Source: Larkinella knui
GTDB lineage: Bacteria > Bacteroidota > Bacteroidia > Cytophagales > Spirosomataceae
NCBI RefSeq assembly: GCF_003858645.1
Contig: NZ_RQJP01000004.1
Span: 186,001 to 250,000, forward strand
DNA length: 64,000 nt
Direction of reading: 5' to 3'
The position numbers and the translations under genes are program-made. Positions 34,055 to 42,190 of the stretch are shown piece by piece; position 1 is the first letter of the stretch; each line of letters starts with the position of its first letter. Below the pieces are notes generated by a model. The model did no database searches. It saw only the letters and a program-made list of their open reading frames with translations, and was not told where the DNA came from.

Positions 34055-35620
34055 TTACCAGCCCGGATTTTGGGTCAATAACGGGTTGTTATCCAGTTCG
34101 GATTGGGGAATGGGGTAGAGCCGGTTTTTCTCGGTGGCGTTGGTTTTGCCCACTTTATGCAGGTTCCGGACAAACGTGCTGTTGCCCGCAGCGTCTTTCT
34201 GCCGGATCAGGTCAAACCACCGCTGGTATTCAAAAACCACTTCCAGCCGCCGGTCGAGGTAAAGCGAATCCCGGAATTGATCGCGGGTCAGCCCCGGCGT
34301 TAAGTTGGCCAGCCCGGCCCGGTTTCTGACCCGGTTCAGGGATTTGTAGGCTTTGGCGGTCGGGCCGTTGGCTTCGTTTTCGGCTTCGGCATGAATCAAC
34401 AGCAGTTCGGCATACCGGAGAATGGGCACGTTGGCGGCCGATTCGCTGGTTACCGCCGTCGAGTTGGGGTCCCACCACTTGTTGAAAAACGGCGTCGAAT
34501 CGTTCGGAACGGCCGCATTGGCAAACGGCAGCGCGTATTTTCGCCCGTTGGTGGGGCTGGTAAAGCTGGTGACAAACGTCACGCGTTTCCGCTTGTCGTT
34601 CGGTTTATAAAGTTTGTAGATGCTGAAAAACTTATCCGTTCCTTCTGTATAAAACCGCACCATGTGCGCGTAATTCCCGCTCAGACCCGGAATGGACGAC
34701 AGAATAGTTCGGGGACTTTCGTTGTTGCCCTGGTTGAGGGAGTTGGACTTGAACTGGGCCGAAAAAATGTGTTCGACGCCATTTTTGGAAGCGGGCAGAA
34801 AGACGTCGGCGTAGTTGGCAAACAGGTTGTAGCCGTATGTTCCGGTTCCGCCGTCCGCCGATGACAGGACTTCTTCGGCTTTTTTGATCGCATCGGCGTA
34901 ATGCGATGTGATGTTGAGTGGCAGTGACGCCTTCGTCAGGTACACTTTCGCCAGCAGCGCCCTGGCCGCTCCCTGCGTGGCCCGCCCGGCATCCGGGGCA
35001 CTGTACGAAGCCGGTAACACGGCAGCCGCTTCCGTCAGATCTTTTTCAATCTGCTCGTAAACCTTCGTCGAGGGAGATTTGGCGACGGCGTAATCCGAAG
35101 CCGAAATGAACTTCTGGTACTCGGTAATCAGGGGAACGTCCCCGTATAAACGCACGAGGTTAAAGTAGTAAAGCGCCCGCAAAAACTTAGCCTCGCCCAG
35201 CAGGCGGTTTTTCAGGATGGCATCGAACTCGATAGCCGGCACTTTTTCGAGAACCACGTTGGCTTTTTTGATGGCGGCATAGTGCTGCTGCCAGATTTCG
35301 TAGACCCGCAGATTGGTGGACGAATGGGCCAGTACCGACATCGACCGCACATCCGGGTTGGTGGCACCCGGGCCCGGATCTTCGTCGTCGCCGGCCATGT
35401 TCATGCCGGTATTGAACAGCGTATTGTACGGCGTTTGAACGGACGTTCCGCCGGAGTTGAGAAAGAAATAGACCGCATTGACGGCATTGATGGCGTCGGC
35501 CTGCGTCTTGTAATATTGCTCTTCGGAAAGGAACGCTTCGGGGCTTTCTTTCAGAAATTCGGAGCAGGAAAGCGTGGTGACTGCCAGGAAGGCGATGACC
35601 GTGTAGTTGATTCGTTTCAT
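34055..35620 (-). CDS. SusD/RagB family nutrient-binding lipoprotein
   Basis: 521 residues. Lipobox with Cys19 (AVTTLSCSEF) then the typical SusD opening LKESPEAFLSEEQYYKTQADA. TPR-like helices in the first half (LRALYYFNLVRLYGDVPLI is the classic tract) and the C-terminal RWFDLIRQKDA and YPIPQSELDNNP motifs. Attached to the outer membrane, it closes over the SusC channel and binds the glycan or other ligand. Its start is 19 bases after the SusC stop. Loop regions that define ligand are too variable to read. Confidence 0.93.
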   Translation of the reverse strand: MKRINYTVIAFLAVTTLSCSEFLKESPEAFLSEEQYYKTQADAINAVNAVYFFLNSGGTSVQTPYNTLFNTGMNMAGDDEDPGPGATNPDVRSMSVLAHSSTNLRVYEIWQQHYAAIKKANVVLEKVPAIEFDAILKNRLLGEAKFLRALYYFNLVRLYGDVPLITEYQKFISASDYAVAKSPSTKVYEQIEKDLTEAAAVLPASYSAPDAGRATQGAARALLAKVYLTKASLPLNITSHYADAIKKAEEVLSSADGGTGTYGYNLFANYADVFLPASKNGVEHIFSAQFKSNSLNQGNNESPRTILSSIPGLSGNYAHMVRFYTEGTDKFFSIYKLYKPNDKRKRVTFVTSFTSPTNGRKYALPFANAAVPNDSTPFFNKWWDPNSTAVTSESAANVPILRYAELLLIHAEAENEANGPTAKAYKSLNRVRNRAGLANLTPGLTRDQFRDSLYLDRRLEVVFEYQRWFDLIRQKDAAGNSTFVRNLHKVGKTNATEKNRLYPIPQSELDNNPLLTQNPGW

Positions 35621-35639
35621 GATCAGATGCTTTTTGAAA

Positions 35640-38600
35640 TCAGAAGGAGAGCGAGAGCCCGGCCTGATAGGATTTGCTGTTGGGATAGACGCCGGAATCC
35701 ACGCCTTTATTGATGAGTGACTGGCCGTTCAGACTGACCTCCGGATCATAGCCGGTGTACTTCGTCCAGGTGATTGCATTCTGGGCCGACACGTAAATCC
35801 GCAGATTGGTGATCCGGGCCTTGGCGAGGATGCTTTTAGGCAGCGAATAGCCGAGCGAAAGGTTCTTCAGCCGGGCGTAACTGGCATCTTCGATAAACCG
35901 GTCCGAGATGGTGATGGCGGGGTCCTGATACGCGGCTTTAACGTCCGTGTTGGTGTTGGTCGGCGTCCAGCGGTTGAGCAGATCCCGCGAGAAGTTGGTG
36001 TATCCCGTACCCAGTTCCAGGTTGGCGCGGTTGGCATTGTAAATTTTACCGCCCACCGTAGCCTGAAAGAAAACCGTCAGGTCGAAGCCTTTGTAATTGA
36101 AGGTGTTGGTCAGTCCCCCCGTAAAACCGGGTTGATTGGCAATGACAATCCGGTCACCGGCCTGCGTAATGACGCCGTCGCCGTTGATGTCTTTATACTT
36201 CTGCCCGCCCGGACTTTTGTTGGCCTGGGGCGTCAGGGCCACGTCGCCGTTCTGGATAATGCCGTCGGTCTGGTAAACGATGAAGGAACCGAGCGGATAC
36301 CCGACTTTCGCAATGGAGGCCGATGAAATATCCGGAATAATCTGATTGACGCCGTCGCCCAGACTCAGAATCCGGTTGCTGTTTTTTGAATAAACGAGAA
36401 TGGTGTTCCACTTGAAATCGCCGGTTAAATTGCGGGAATTGACATACAGCTCAAATCCTTTGTTCGAAACCGCGCCAATGTTCTGGTAAACCGTGGAAGC
36501 CTGTCCGCCGTAAAAATTGGACAAACCGGACGTGCCCGGAACGGTGCGGGACAGCAGCAGATCGGTGGTTTTTTTGTAGTAATAATCGGCCACCACCTGA
36601 ATGCGGTTATTGAGCAGCCCGACATCAATACCGCCGTCGATCTGGAAGGTTTTCTCCCAGCCCAGACCGGGATTGGGCACGGTATTCGGGGCAAAACCGG
36701 AAACGGTCGTGTTGGAGAAATTATACCGGAAATAACTGAGCTGCGAGAGAGACTGGTAGGGCGGGATGCTCTGGTTTCCGGTCGAACCGGCGCTCAGCCG
36801 AAGTTTCAGCAGACTGATTTTCCGGACGTTTTTAAAGAAGGGTTCGTTGCTGACATTCCAGCCGAAAGCCGCCGATGGAAAATACCCCCATTTGTTGCCC
36901 TCTCCAAACCGCGACGAACCGTCGGCGCGCAGGGTCAATGTCAGCAGGTATTTGTCGTCATAGACGTAATTGACCCGGCCCAGGTAGGAGGCCAGCGCCC
37001 ATTGGGTGGCAAACGAACCGGGCGTGCGGGGGGTGATGCCGGTACCTAAATTATTGTAGGAAAAGGCATCGGTAGCAAAACCGGCCGCTTCGGCAACGGC
37101 CCCTTTGGAATTCGATTGCTGGGCGGTGAAGCCGACAATGGCGTCAATTTTATTCTTCGAATCGATTTCCCGGACGTAATTCAAGGTGTTCTCGTTCAGC
37201 CAGTTGGTCGTAAACGCCGAACCCACCAGCGCATTGCCCTGCAGGTTCTGCCCTTCGGCGGTGGAAATGGGCAAATACCGGTTTTGCTTGTTATCGACCA
37301 CATCGGCACCCACCAGCACTTTGGCGGTCAGGCCGTCGAGGATGGTGTATTCGGCGGACAGATTGCCCAGAAACCGGCTGGTACGGGTTTCGTTCAGTTG
37401 ATTATAGAGGGAATTGATCGGGTTTTGCAGGCTCGACTCAAACGGGCTGTTGATCACAAACGTACCGTAGTCTTTGTAAACCGGCAGCGAGGGCGGAGTC
37501 AGCAGCAGGTTGCCCACAATGGCGGCAGGTGCCACATTGGCTTTGCTCGTGCTGCCCGTAATGTTGGCGCTGATGCGGAGTTTTTTGCTGTACTCGTGAA
37601 TCACATTGATGCGAGCCGTAAACCGGTTGAAACCCGTGTTTTGCAGAATTCCTTCCTGATTGAAATAATTGCCGGAAATGGCCAGCTTCGTTTTGTCGGA
37701 ACCCGATAGAATGGAGAGGCTGTGACTCTGAATGGGCGCTTTGCGGAAAGCCGCAGCCTGCCAGTCGGTGCCGACACCGCTGGTGTCGAGGGCATAACCG
37801 ATGGCCGTCGGCAGGGTCGTGGTTTTTCCCGAATTGCGGGCCGCATCCTTGCGTAATTGCCACCATTCGCCCGCATTCAGCAGCGGGATGGTTTTGATGA
37901 CTTCCTGAACCCCGTAATAGCCGTCGTACGTAATGGAGGATTTTCCTTTTGTCGCATTTTTTGTCGTGATGATGACCACGCCATTGGCACCCCGCGAACC
38001 GTAAATCGCCGTTGCCGAAGCATCCTTCAGGACATCGATCGACTCAATGTCCGAGGTATTGAGGGTTGACAGCGGGTTGATTTTCGAGCCATTTGTCACA
38101 CCCGCGTCGTTCAGGGAGTAGTCGTTGTTGATGGGAAAACCGTCGATCACATACAGCGGATCGCTGCCCGCCGTGATGGAGTTGTTGCCCCGAATCTGAA
38201 CGCTGACGCCCCCGCCGGGTTGCCCGGACGTCTGGGTGACAATGGCCCCCGCCACGGCACCCTGCAAGAGCCGCTCGGCGGAAGCGACCGGCTGGCTTTT
38301 TACTTCAATCGGAACTGAGGCAATAGCCCCGGTAATATCGCTGCGTTTTTGGGTTCCGTACCCGACAACGACGAGTTCGCTGAGCTGATTGACACTTTCA
38401 ACCAGTTGAATGTCAATCGTGTTCGTGGCAACGACTACTTCCTGGGGAATATAGCCAATGTAATTGACCAGCAGAACAAACGGTAATTTCTGGCCGGTTT
38501 TGAGGGCAAATTTTCCGTCAGCGTCGGTAACTGCGCCGTTGGTTGTTCCTTTAATCTGAACCGAAGCCCCGATGAGTGCTTCTTTCGTTTTTGCATCGAT

Positions 38601-38711
38601 GACTTTCCCGGAAAGCGTCGCGTTGATCACCGGGCCGGTATCCTGGGCCGGGAGAACCAGGGGCTGTAGCGAGATTCCAAGCCACAGTAAGAAAAATAAA
38701 CTTTTTTTCAT
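35640..38711 (-). CDS. SusC/RagA family TonB-dependent outer membrane receptor
   Basis: 1023 residues. Signal peptide ending near VLPAQD, a carboxypeptidase regulatory-like domain (ATLSGKVIDAKTKEALIGASVQIKG) at about 30-115, then the TonB box/plug region VVVGYGTQKRSDITGAI and IRGNNSITAGSDPLYVIDGFPI, and a long beta barrel ending in aromatic LSLSF. It imports ligand with SusD. It heads the minus-strand locus of ten sulfatases, so the ligand is presumably a sulfated glycan or glycoconjugate. No adjacent sigma/anti-sigma or two-component regulator is seen. Confidence 0.95.
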   Translation of the reverse strand: MKKSLFFLLWLGISLQPLVLPAQDTGPVINATLSGKVIDAKTKEALIGASVQIKGTTNGAVTDADGKFALKTGQKLPFVLLVNYIGYIPQEVVVATNTIDIQLVESVNQLSELVVVGYGTQKRSDITGAIASVPIEVKSQPVASAERLLQGAVAGAIVTQTSGQPGGGVSVQIRGNNSITAGSDPLYVIDGFPINNDYSLNDAGVTNGSKINPLSTLNTSDIESIDVLKDASATAIYGSRGANGVVIITTKNATKGKSSITYDGYYGVQEVIKTIPLLNAGEWWQLRKDAARNSGKTTTLPTAIGYALDTSGVGTDWQAAAFRKAPIQSHSLSILSGSDKTKLAISGNYFNQEGILQNTGFNRFTARINVIHEYSKKLRISANITGSTSKANVAPAAIVGNLLLTPPSLPVYKDYGTFVINSPFESSLQNPINSLYNQLNETRTSRFLGNLSAEYTILDGLTAKVLVGADVVDNKQNRYLPISTAEGQNLQGNALVGSAFTTNWLNENTLNYVREIDSKNKIDAIVGFTAQQSNSKGAVAEAAGFATDAFSYNNLGTGITPRTPGSFATQWALASYLGRVNYVYDDKYLLTLTLRADGSSRFGEGNKWGYFPSAAFGWNVSNEPFFKNVRKISLLKLRLSAGSTGNQSIPPYQSLSQLSYFRYNFSNTTVSGFAPNTVPNPGLGWEKTFQIDGGIDVGLLNNRIQVVADYYYKKTTDLLLSRTVPGTSGLSNFYGGQASTVYQNIGAVSNKGFELYVNSRNLTGDFKWNTILVYSKNSNRILSLGDGVNQIIPDISSASIAKVGYPLGSFIVYQTDGIIQNGDVALTPQANKSPGGQKYKDINGDGVITQAGDRIVIANQPGFTGGLTNTFNYKGFDLTVFFQATVGGKIYNANRANLELGTGYTNFSRDLLNRWTPTNTNTDVKAAYQDPAITISDRFIEDASYARLKNLSLGYSLPKSILAKARITNLRIYVSAQNAITWTKYTGYDPEVSLNGQSLINKGVDSGVYPNSKSYQAGLSLSF

Positions 38712-38802
38712 TGCTTTGTACTGGTTAATGTAAAATGAGGTACCTGACAGCCGTTGAAGCGACTGCCTGAATCATTTGCCTAATGAGCCTTGTTTTTTAG
38801 CC

Positions 38803-38835
38803 AGCCAATCCTGTTGCCGCAGGATTGGCTTTTTT
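38803..38835 (+). terminator. Intrinsic terminator on the plus strand
   Basis: AGCCAATCCT (38803-38812) and AGGATTGGCT (38821-38830) pair perfectly over an 8-base loop, and TTTTT follows at 38831-38835 on the plus strand. It lies about 90 bases upstream of the divergent-reading SusC start, where no plus-strand gene ends. On the minus strand it would be a leader hairpin without U tract. Confidence 0.6.
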
Positions 38836-38990
38836 GTGTCTGTTCAGGGAAATCCGGTTGGTTTAATGTTCATGGGTAAATCGATTTTCAAGGGGTATTG
38901 CCTAAGCGGGGTGTTCAAATTTCTTAAAAGATTTAAATCTATAGTTATAGTAGATTAAATTTGAAAATAAAATACCAGCTTGAAACGGGA

Positions 38991-39020
38991 TTGACTCGCT
39001 GATTGACAGCCTTTACTTTG
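38991..39020 (+). promoter_or_regulatory. Weak Bacteroidota promoter-like pair
   Basis: TTG at 38991 and TACTTTG at 39014-39020 with 20 bases between, close to the TTTG/TAnnTTTG consensus but one base short. It would drive a plus-strand transcript across the structured gap. Tentative. Confidence 0.25.
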
Positions 39021-39455
39021 CATAAAGAGTATCAAACCGGGTCGGTAAGGACTGGATAAGAAGTGGGAAAGTCGTTGGAACGGCCTTTCAAAGTAGAAAC
39101 TGCCCGGCAACGAAGAGCTATGTTAGCGACAACAGCAACACCCATTCACACGGGCTGGTAGCGGACGAACCGGAAAAAAGCTCACCAAGTGCATCGGTCG
39201 ATCAATTGGCAGACAGGAAGTAAACTTTTCTTTCATTTCTTAAAGACGAAAAGTTAAACATTCTTTCCCGTTGTGATGACAAATCGGGATGGAAATTAGT
39301 ACTCTACTAAGTCAAGAGACAAAATAATGTAAAGGGCGAATCAAATGCAAGTAACCCCACTACTTAAATAAAATACGGGCCGCTTTTTCCGTAATAATCC
39401 AATTCTGACGATAAATAATTTCACGATAGGGGCACTTAGCCGGGCCCCGTTCAGG

Positions 39456-39498
39456 ACCTTGGACCAGAACGCGGCCGGGTCGCGTTCTGGTCCAAGGT
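39456..39498 (-). terminator. 18-bp perfect hairpin after the beta-propeller gene
   Basis: An arm at 39456-39473 (ACCTTGGACCAGAACGCG) pairs perfectly with 39481-39498 over a 7-base loop. It begins 11 bases after the minus-strand stop at 39510. No U tract, but the stem is long and GC-rich. Confidence 0.6.
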
Positions 39499-39509
39499 AA
39501 CTTTATGCG

Positions 39510-40358
39510 TTATTTGAGCGAGTAGGCTTTTACGGTATTGTGGAAAAAGGTCGGAACAAAAAGCGTCTTTGTGGTTGGATTATACCCAATATCGGCCGAG
39601 TTGATTTTTTCATTCGACGTATCCATTTTTAACTCCGTGGATCCATCCGCCCGAATGTGCCAAATCTTGCCGCCCCATTCGGTAACGACATACTGTTTGT
39701 TGCCCAGGGCCACGATGCCATCAATACCGCCCGTTACTTTGGCAATCGTACCCAACTGCTTTGTCGCCGGGTTTAAGGTCAGCAGGGAGCCGTCGCCGTT
39801 GCCAATCAGCAATTGATTATTTTCCATCAGCAGGCCGTTAGGGCCTTTGAGGGGCGCTCCGTCCAAAACCAGATTCATTTTCCCCTGGCTTAAAGCCCAC
39901 ACTTTGCTGTCGCCCGAATCAGTGATGTACACCACCTGCTTTTTGGAATCGACGGCAATATCATTGAGGAATTTGGCACCCTGGACCGGGTAGCGGTTCA
40001 AAATTTTGCCGGTGGCGAGGGCTATTTCCGCCACCTGGGTCATTTCGGTCACATACAGTTTGTCCCCCAGAATACCCATTCCTTTGGTTGAGTTGAGGTT
40101 ATCCGTAAACTTGAGTTGCATTACCTTGCCGTCCGGACCTACTTTGGCAATGAAACTGCCTTTGTTTTCCAGCGTCGGATTGCCATTGATACAGGCGACA
40201 TACAGGATGTTTTTGGCCGGATCAACCAAAACACATTCGGGGGTGCGTAGGGTAGAATCCGTTTCCCAGAGCGGTTTCAACGTAGCGTTTTGGGCGAACG
40301 CGCCGGACGAAAGGCCGGCCAAAAGACTAATCAGTGCGAAGTAGAATGGTTTTTTCAT
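39510..40358 (-). CDS. Secreted SMP-30/NHL-like beta-propeller protein
   Basis: 282 residues with signal peptide ending at AFAQN. Repeating blades: PECVLVDPAKNILYVACINGN, LNDIAVDSKKQVVYITDSGDSK, GPNGLLMENNQLLIGNGDGS, IDGIVALGNKQYVVTEWGG. The pattern matches periplasmic six-bladed SMP-30-like or NHL proteins, but the Glu/Asn/Asp metal triad of gluconolactonases is only partly clear. It could be a lactonase or a binding propeller. It stands alone between the structured gap and the Mom/Vsr-like gene. Confidence 0.7.
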   Translation of the reverse strand: MKKPFYFALISLLAGLSSGAFAQNATLKPLWETDSTLRTPECVLVDPAKNILYVACINGNPTLENKGSFIAKVGPDGKVMQLKFTDNLNSTKGMGILGDKLYVTEMTQVAEIALATGKILNRYPVQGAKFLNDIAVDSKKQVVYITDSGDSKVWALSQGKMNLVLDGAPLKGPNGLLMENNQLLIGNGDGSLLTLNPATKQLGTIAKVTGGIDGIVALGNKQYVVTEWGGKIWHIRADGSTELKMDTSNEKINSADIGYNPTTKTLFVPTFFHNTVKAYSLK

Positions 40359-40420
40359 CGGTAGACTGTTTTAAAATCAGGTAAGGTTCCGCTAAATTGA
40401 AATTTAAAATTGACACCCGC

Positions 40421-41320
40421 TTATAAAATTTTCAAAAACTTGATACTTCCCGCATTATAAACCGGGCTGTACCCGTTGGCGGGCATTTCGTTTTCCGTGA
40501 AACCAGCGGGCAAAAAAGTGGGATAATGCCGAATCCACTCGCCCGGACGAACCCAGAAGTGTTGCGGTTTGGTCTGCTCTAACCGCGTGAACCCCAATTT
40601 TTCGTAACTCCGGCCGGTCGACCAGTCGCGGTCGGCGTAGGTCATGATGTCGTCGGGCCGAACATCGGTTACAAAGGCTTTCAGCAATTTGTCCAGCCCA
40701 CCGACGACTGTACAGTTCAGTTTATTGGCAAACCGCACCAGTTCGACTGAGCGATGAGAAATACCGTCCCGAACCACCCGGCGCGGATAACTGAAGGTTG
40801 CCACCGCCACCAGCAGTTCGGCTGCGTCAGGCGGTTTTACGGAGAAATCGGCCGATAAAATCCGGAAATACCGCTGCGGCAAAAACAAACCGTATTTGTA
40901 TTTTGAGTGCGTAACGACCTGTAAATGATTGTCCTGCAAAAACCGGCCCGCCGTTGGTTTGTCGATGCGCCGGACCTGGGTTAGTCGGGCCGGGATGCGT
41001 TCGGAAAGGCCCGCCATAGCCCGAAGCCGTGACAGGACGAGGGTCGGCTGTTGCCGCCAGACATCCTCCCAAAGGTGAATCAACTGCCAGTTTTTCGCCG
41101 AAAACCAGTCGGAAAGATGCTGAAAGAAAAGACGCACGTCCGTTCGTTGTTGAAAAACGGTGTACGTCTCAAAAGTAACGCAGTGAAGAATAATCGGGGT
41201 GTTGGCCACCCGGAATAGCAGAAAAGGAGTCGGTTCGGTGCTTTCAAACGGCTCCAGCGCGAGCTGGCTGGCAAGAAGCTCCTGAAAATCGAAAGGAAAT
41301 TTAGTTTGGTTGCTTTCCAA
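40421..41320 (-). CDS. Protein with Vsr-like N-terminal and Mom/GNAT-like C-terminal regions
   Basis: 299 residues, no signal peptide. Residues 75-105 (NWQLIHLWEDVWRQQPTLVL then SRLRAMAGL) resemble the end of Vsr/PDDEXK-type endonuclease domains in phage proteins. Residues 115-255 (RRIDKPTAGRFLQDNHLQ, LVAVATFSYPR, VELVRFANKLNCTVVGGLDK, DIMTYADRDWSTG and YEKLGF) resemble the acyltransferase-like fold of the phage Mom group. The nuclease catalytic acids are not clear, so that half may be degenerate. A phage-derived or DNA-modification role is possible. Recognition is by pattern only. Confidence 0.45.
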   Translation of the reverse strand: MESNQTKFPFDFQELLASQLALEPFESTEPTPFLLFRVANTPIILHCVTFETYTVFQQRTDVRLFFQHLSDWFSAKNWQLIHLWEDVWRQQPTLVLSRLRAMAGLSERIPARLTQVRRIDKPTAGRFLQDNHLQVVTHSKYKYGLFLPQRYFRILSADFSVKPPDAAELLVAVATFSYPRRVVRDGISHRSVELVRFANKLNCTVVGGLDKLLKAFVTDVRPDDIMTYADRDWSTGRSYEKLGFTRLEQTKPQHFWVRPGEWIRHYPTFLPAGFTENEMPANGYSPVYNAGSIKFLKIL

Positions 41321-41455
41321 CGGATTGGCGTAAAAAATTGTCTACTAGGCTAAAGTAAGGCTGGAAATAACGGTAAAACCTATAATTTATAGTATAATTG
41401 CTAAGTTAATCTAGTTTAATTACAACCTAAGCTCCCTGACCGACTTCTCCCATCA

Positions 41456-42190
41456 ATGAACCCTATTTTTGTATTGGTTAGTTTGATAACCCTTGTTCCG
41501 GGGTGCGCTTTTGGACAAACTACTGCCGGCGATAGTGCTTTCCGAGAGCAGGCCATCCAGTATGCACACGCCCGCTACGTCCATTCAACGGCCGATCAGG
41601 CCCGGTTATACAATGGTGCGGAATACGTTGGGCACCTTCCGTCGATCAAAGGATACGCCTACCTCGATTCACTTTGGCAAACCGGAAGCGTACGGTATGA
41701 TGGCGTTACGTACCAGAATGTTCGTTTGCTCTATGATCTGGTAGACGATGTCGTGGTGGTTCCTCACATCGACAGCGTGTACCGCCTGAAATTACAAAAT
41801 ATCAAAATTGATCGTTTCTCGATTGCCAACCGCCATTTTATTCGGGTAGTACGGGATACGGCCCACAACATCGGGCTGCGAACCGGTTTTTACGAGCAGT
41901 TGTACGACGGCCGGTCGAAAGTGCTGGCCAAACGCGTCAAAACCATTAAGACTGAAATGGTGCAAAATGCCGTCAAGGAGGAGTATTTAACGGATAATAG
42001 CTTTTATATCGGGAAAAACGGACTCTTTTACGCGGTTAAAACCAAGCGATCGGTTTTGAATCTGTTTGCCGATCAAAAGAAAGCGCTCCGCAAATACCTC
42101 CGGGAAAACCGCATCAAATTCGCCAGGAATCGCGAAGCTGCGATTGTGAAACTCACTCAACAGTACGACGAAGCAACCCGATCGTTATGA
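41456..42190 (+). CDS. Secreted protein of unknown function, first gene of a TonB operon
   Basis: 244 residues, signal peptide ending at AFGQ. The body has GYAYLDSLWQTGSVRYDGVTYQNV and VHIDSVYRL-like beta segments, then a basic helix-rich end (KKALRKYLRENRIKFARNREA). No family recognised. Its stop overlaps the ATG of the TonB receptor by four bases, so it is co-translated with it and probably works at the periplasmic or outer-membrane side. The upstream 135-base AT-rich gap (41321-41455) carries the divergent promoters. Confidence 0.7.
   Translation: MNPIFVLVSLITLVPGCAFGQTTAGDSAFREQAIQYAHARYVHSTADQARLYNGAEYVGHLPSIKGYAYLDSLWQTGSVRYDGVTYQNVRLLYDLVDDVVVVPHIDSVYRLKLQNIKIDRFSIANRHFIRVVRDTAHNIGLRTGFYEQLYDGRSKVLAKRVKTIKTEMVQNAVKEEYLTDNSFYIGKNGLFYAVKTKRSVLNLFADQKKALRKYLRENRIKFARNREAAIVKLTQQYDEATRSL

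Larger units (their letters stand above)
38712..39509. other. Gene-free stretch upstream of SusC with hairpins and possible RNA
   Basis: 798 bases with no convincing coding frame. It holds a plus-strand terminator (38803-38835), a promoter-like pair on the plus strand (38991-39020), a 23-base stem with one bulged C at 39067-39089 (GAAAGTCGTT with AACGGCCTTTC) and the 18-bp hairpin at 39456-39498. The AT-rich part around 38930-38990 would suit a SusC promoter on the minus strand, but no clean Bacteroidota promoter was found there. Confidence 0.5.

Noticed and set aside
39100-39115. SAM-I riboswitch-like CCCGGCAAC
   Set aside because: Only a short piece of the consensus is present; the other conserved stems are absent.
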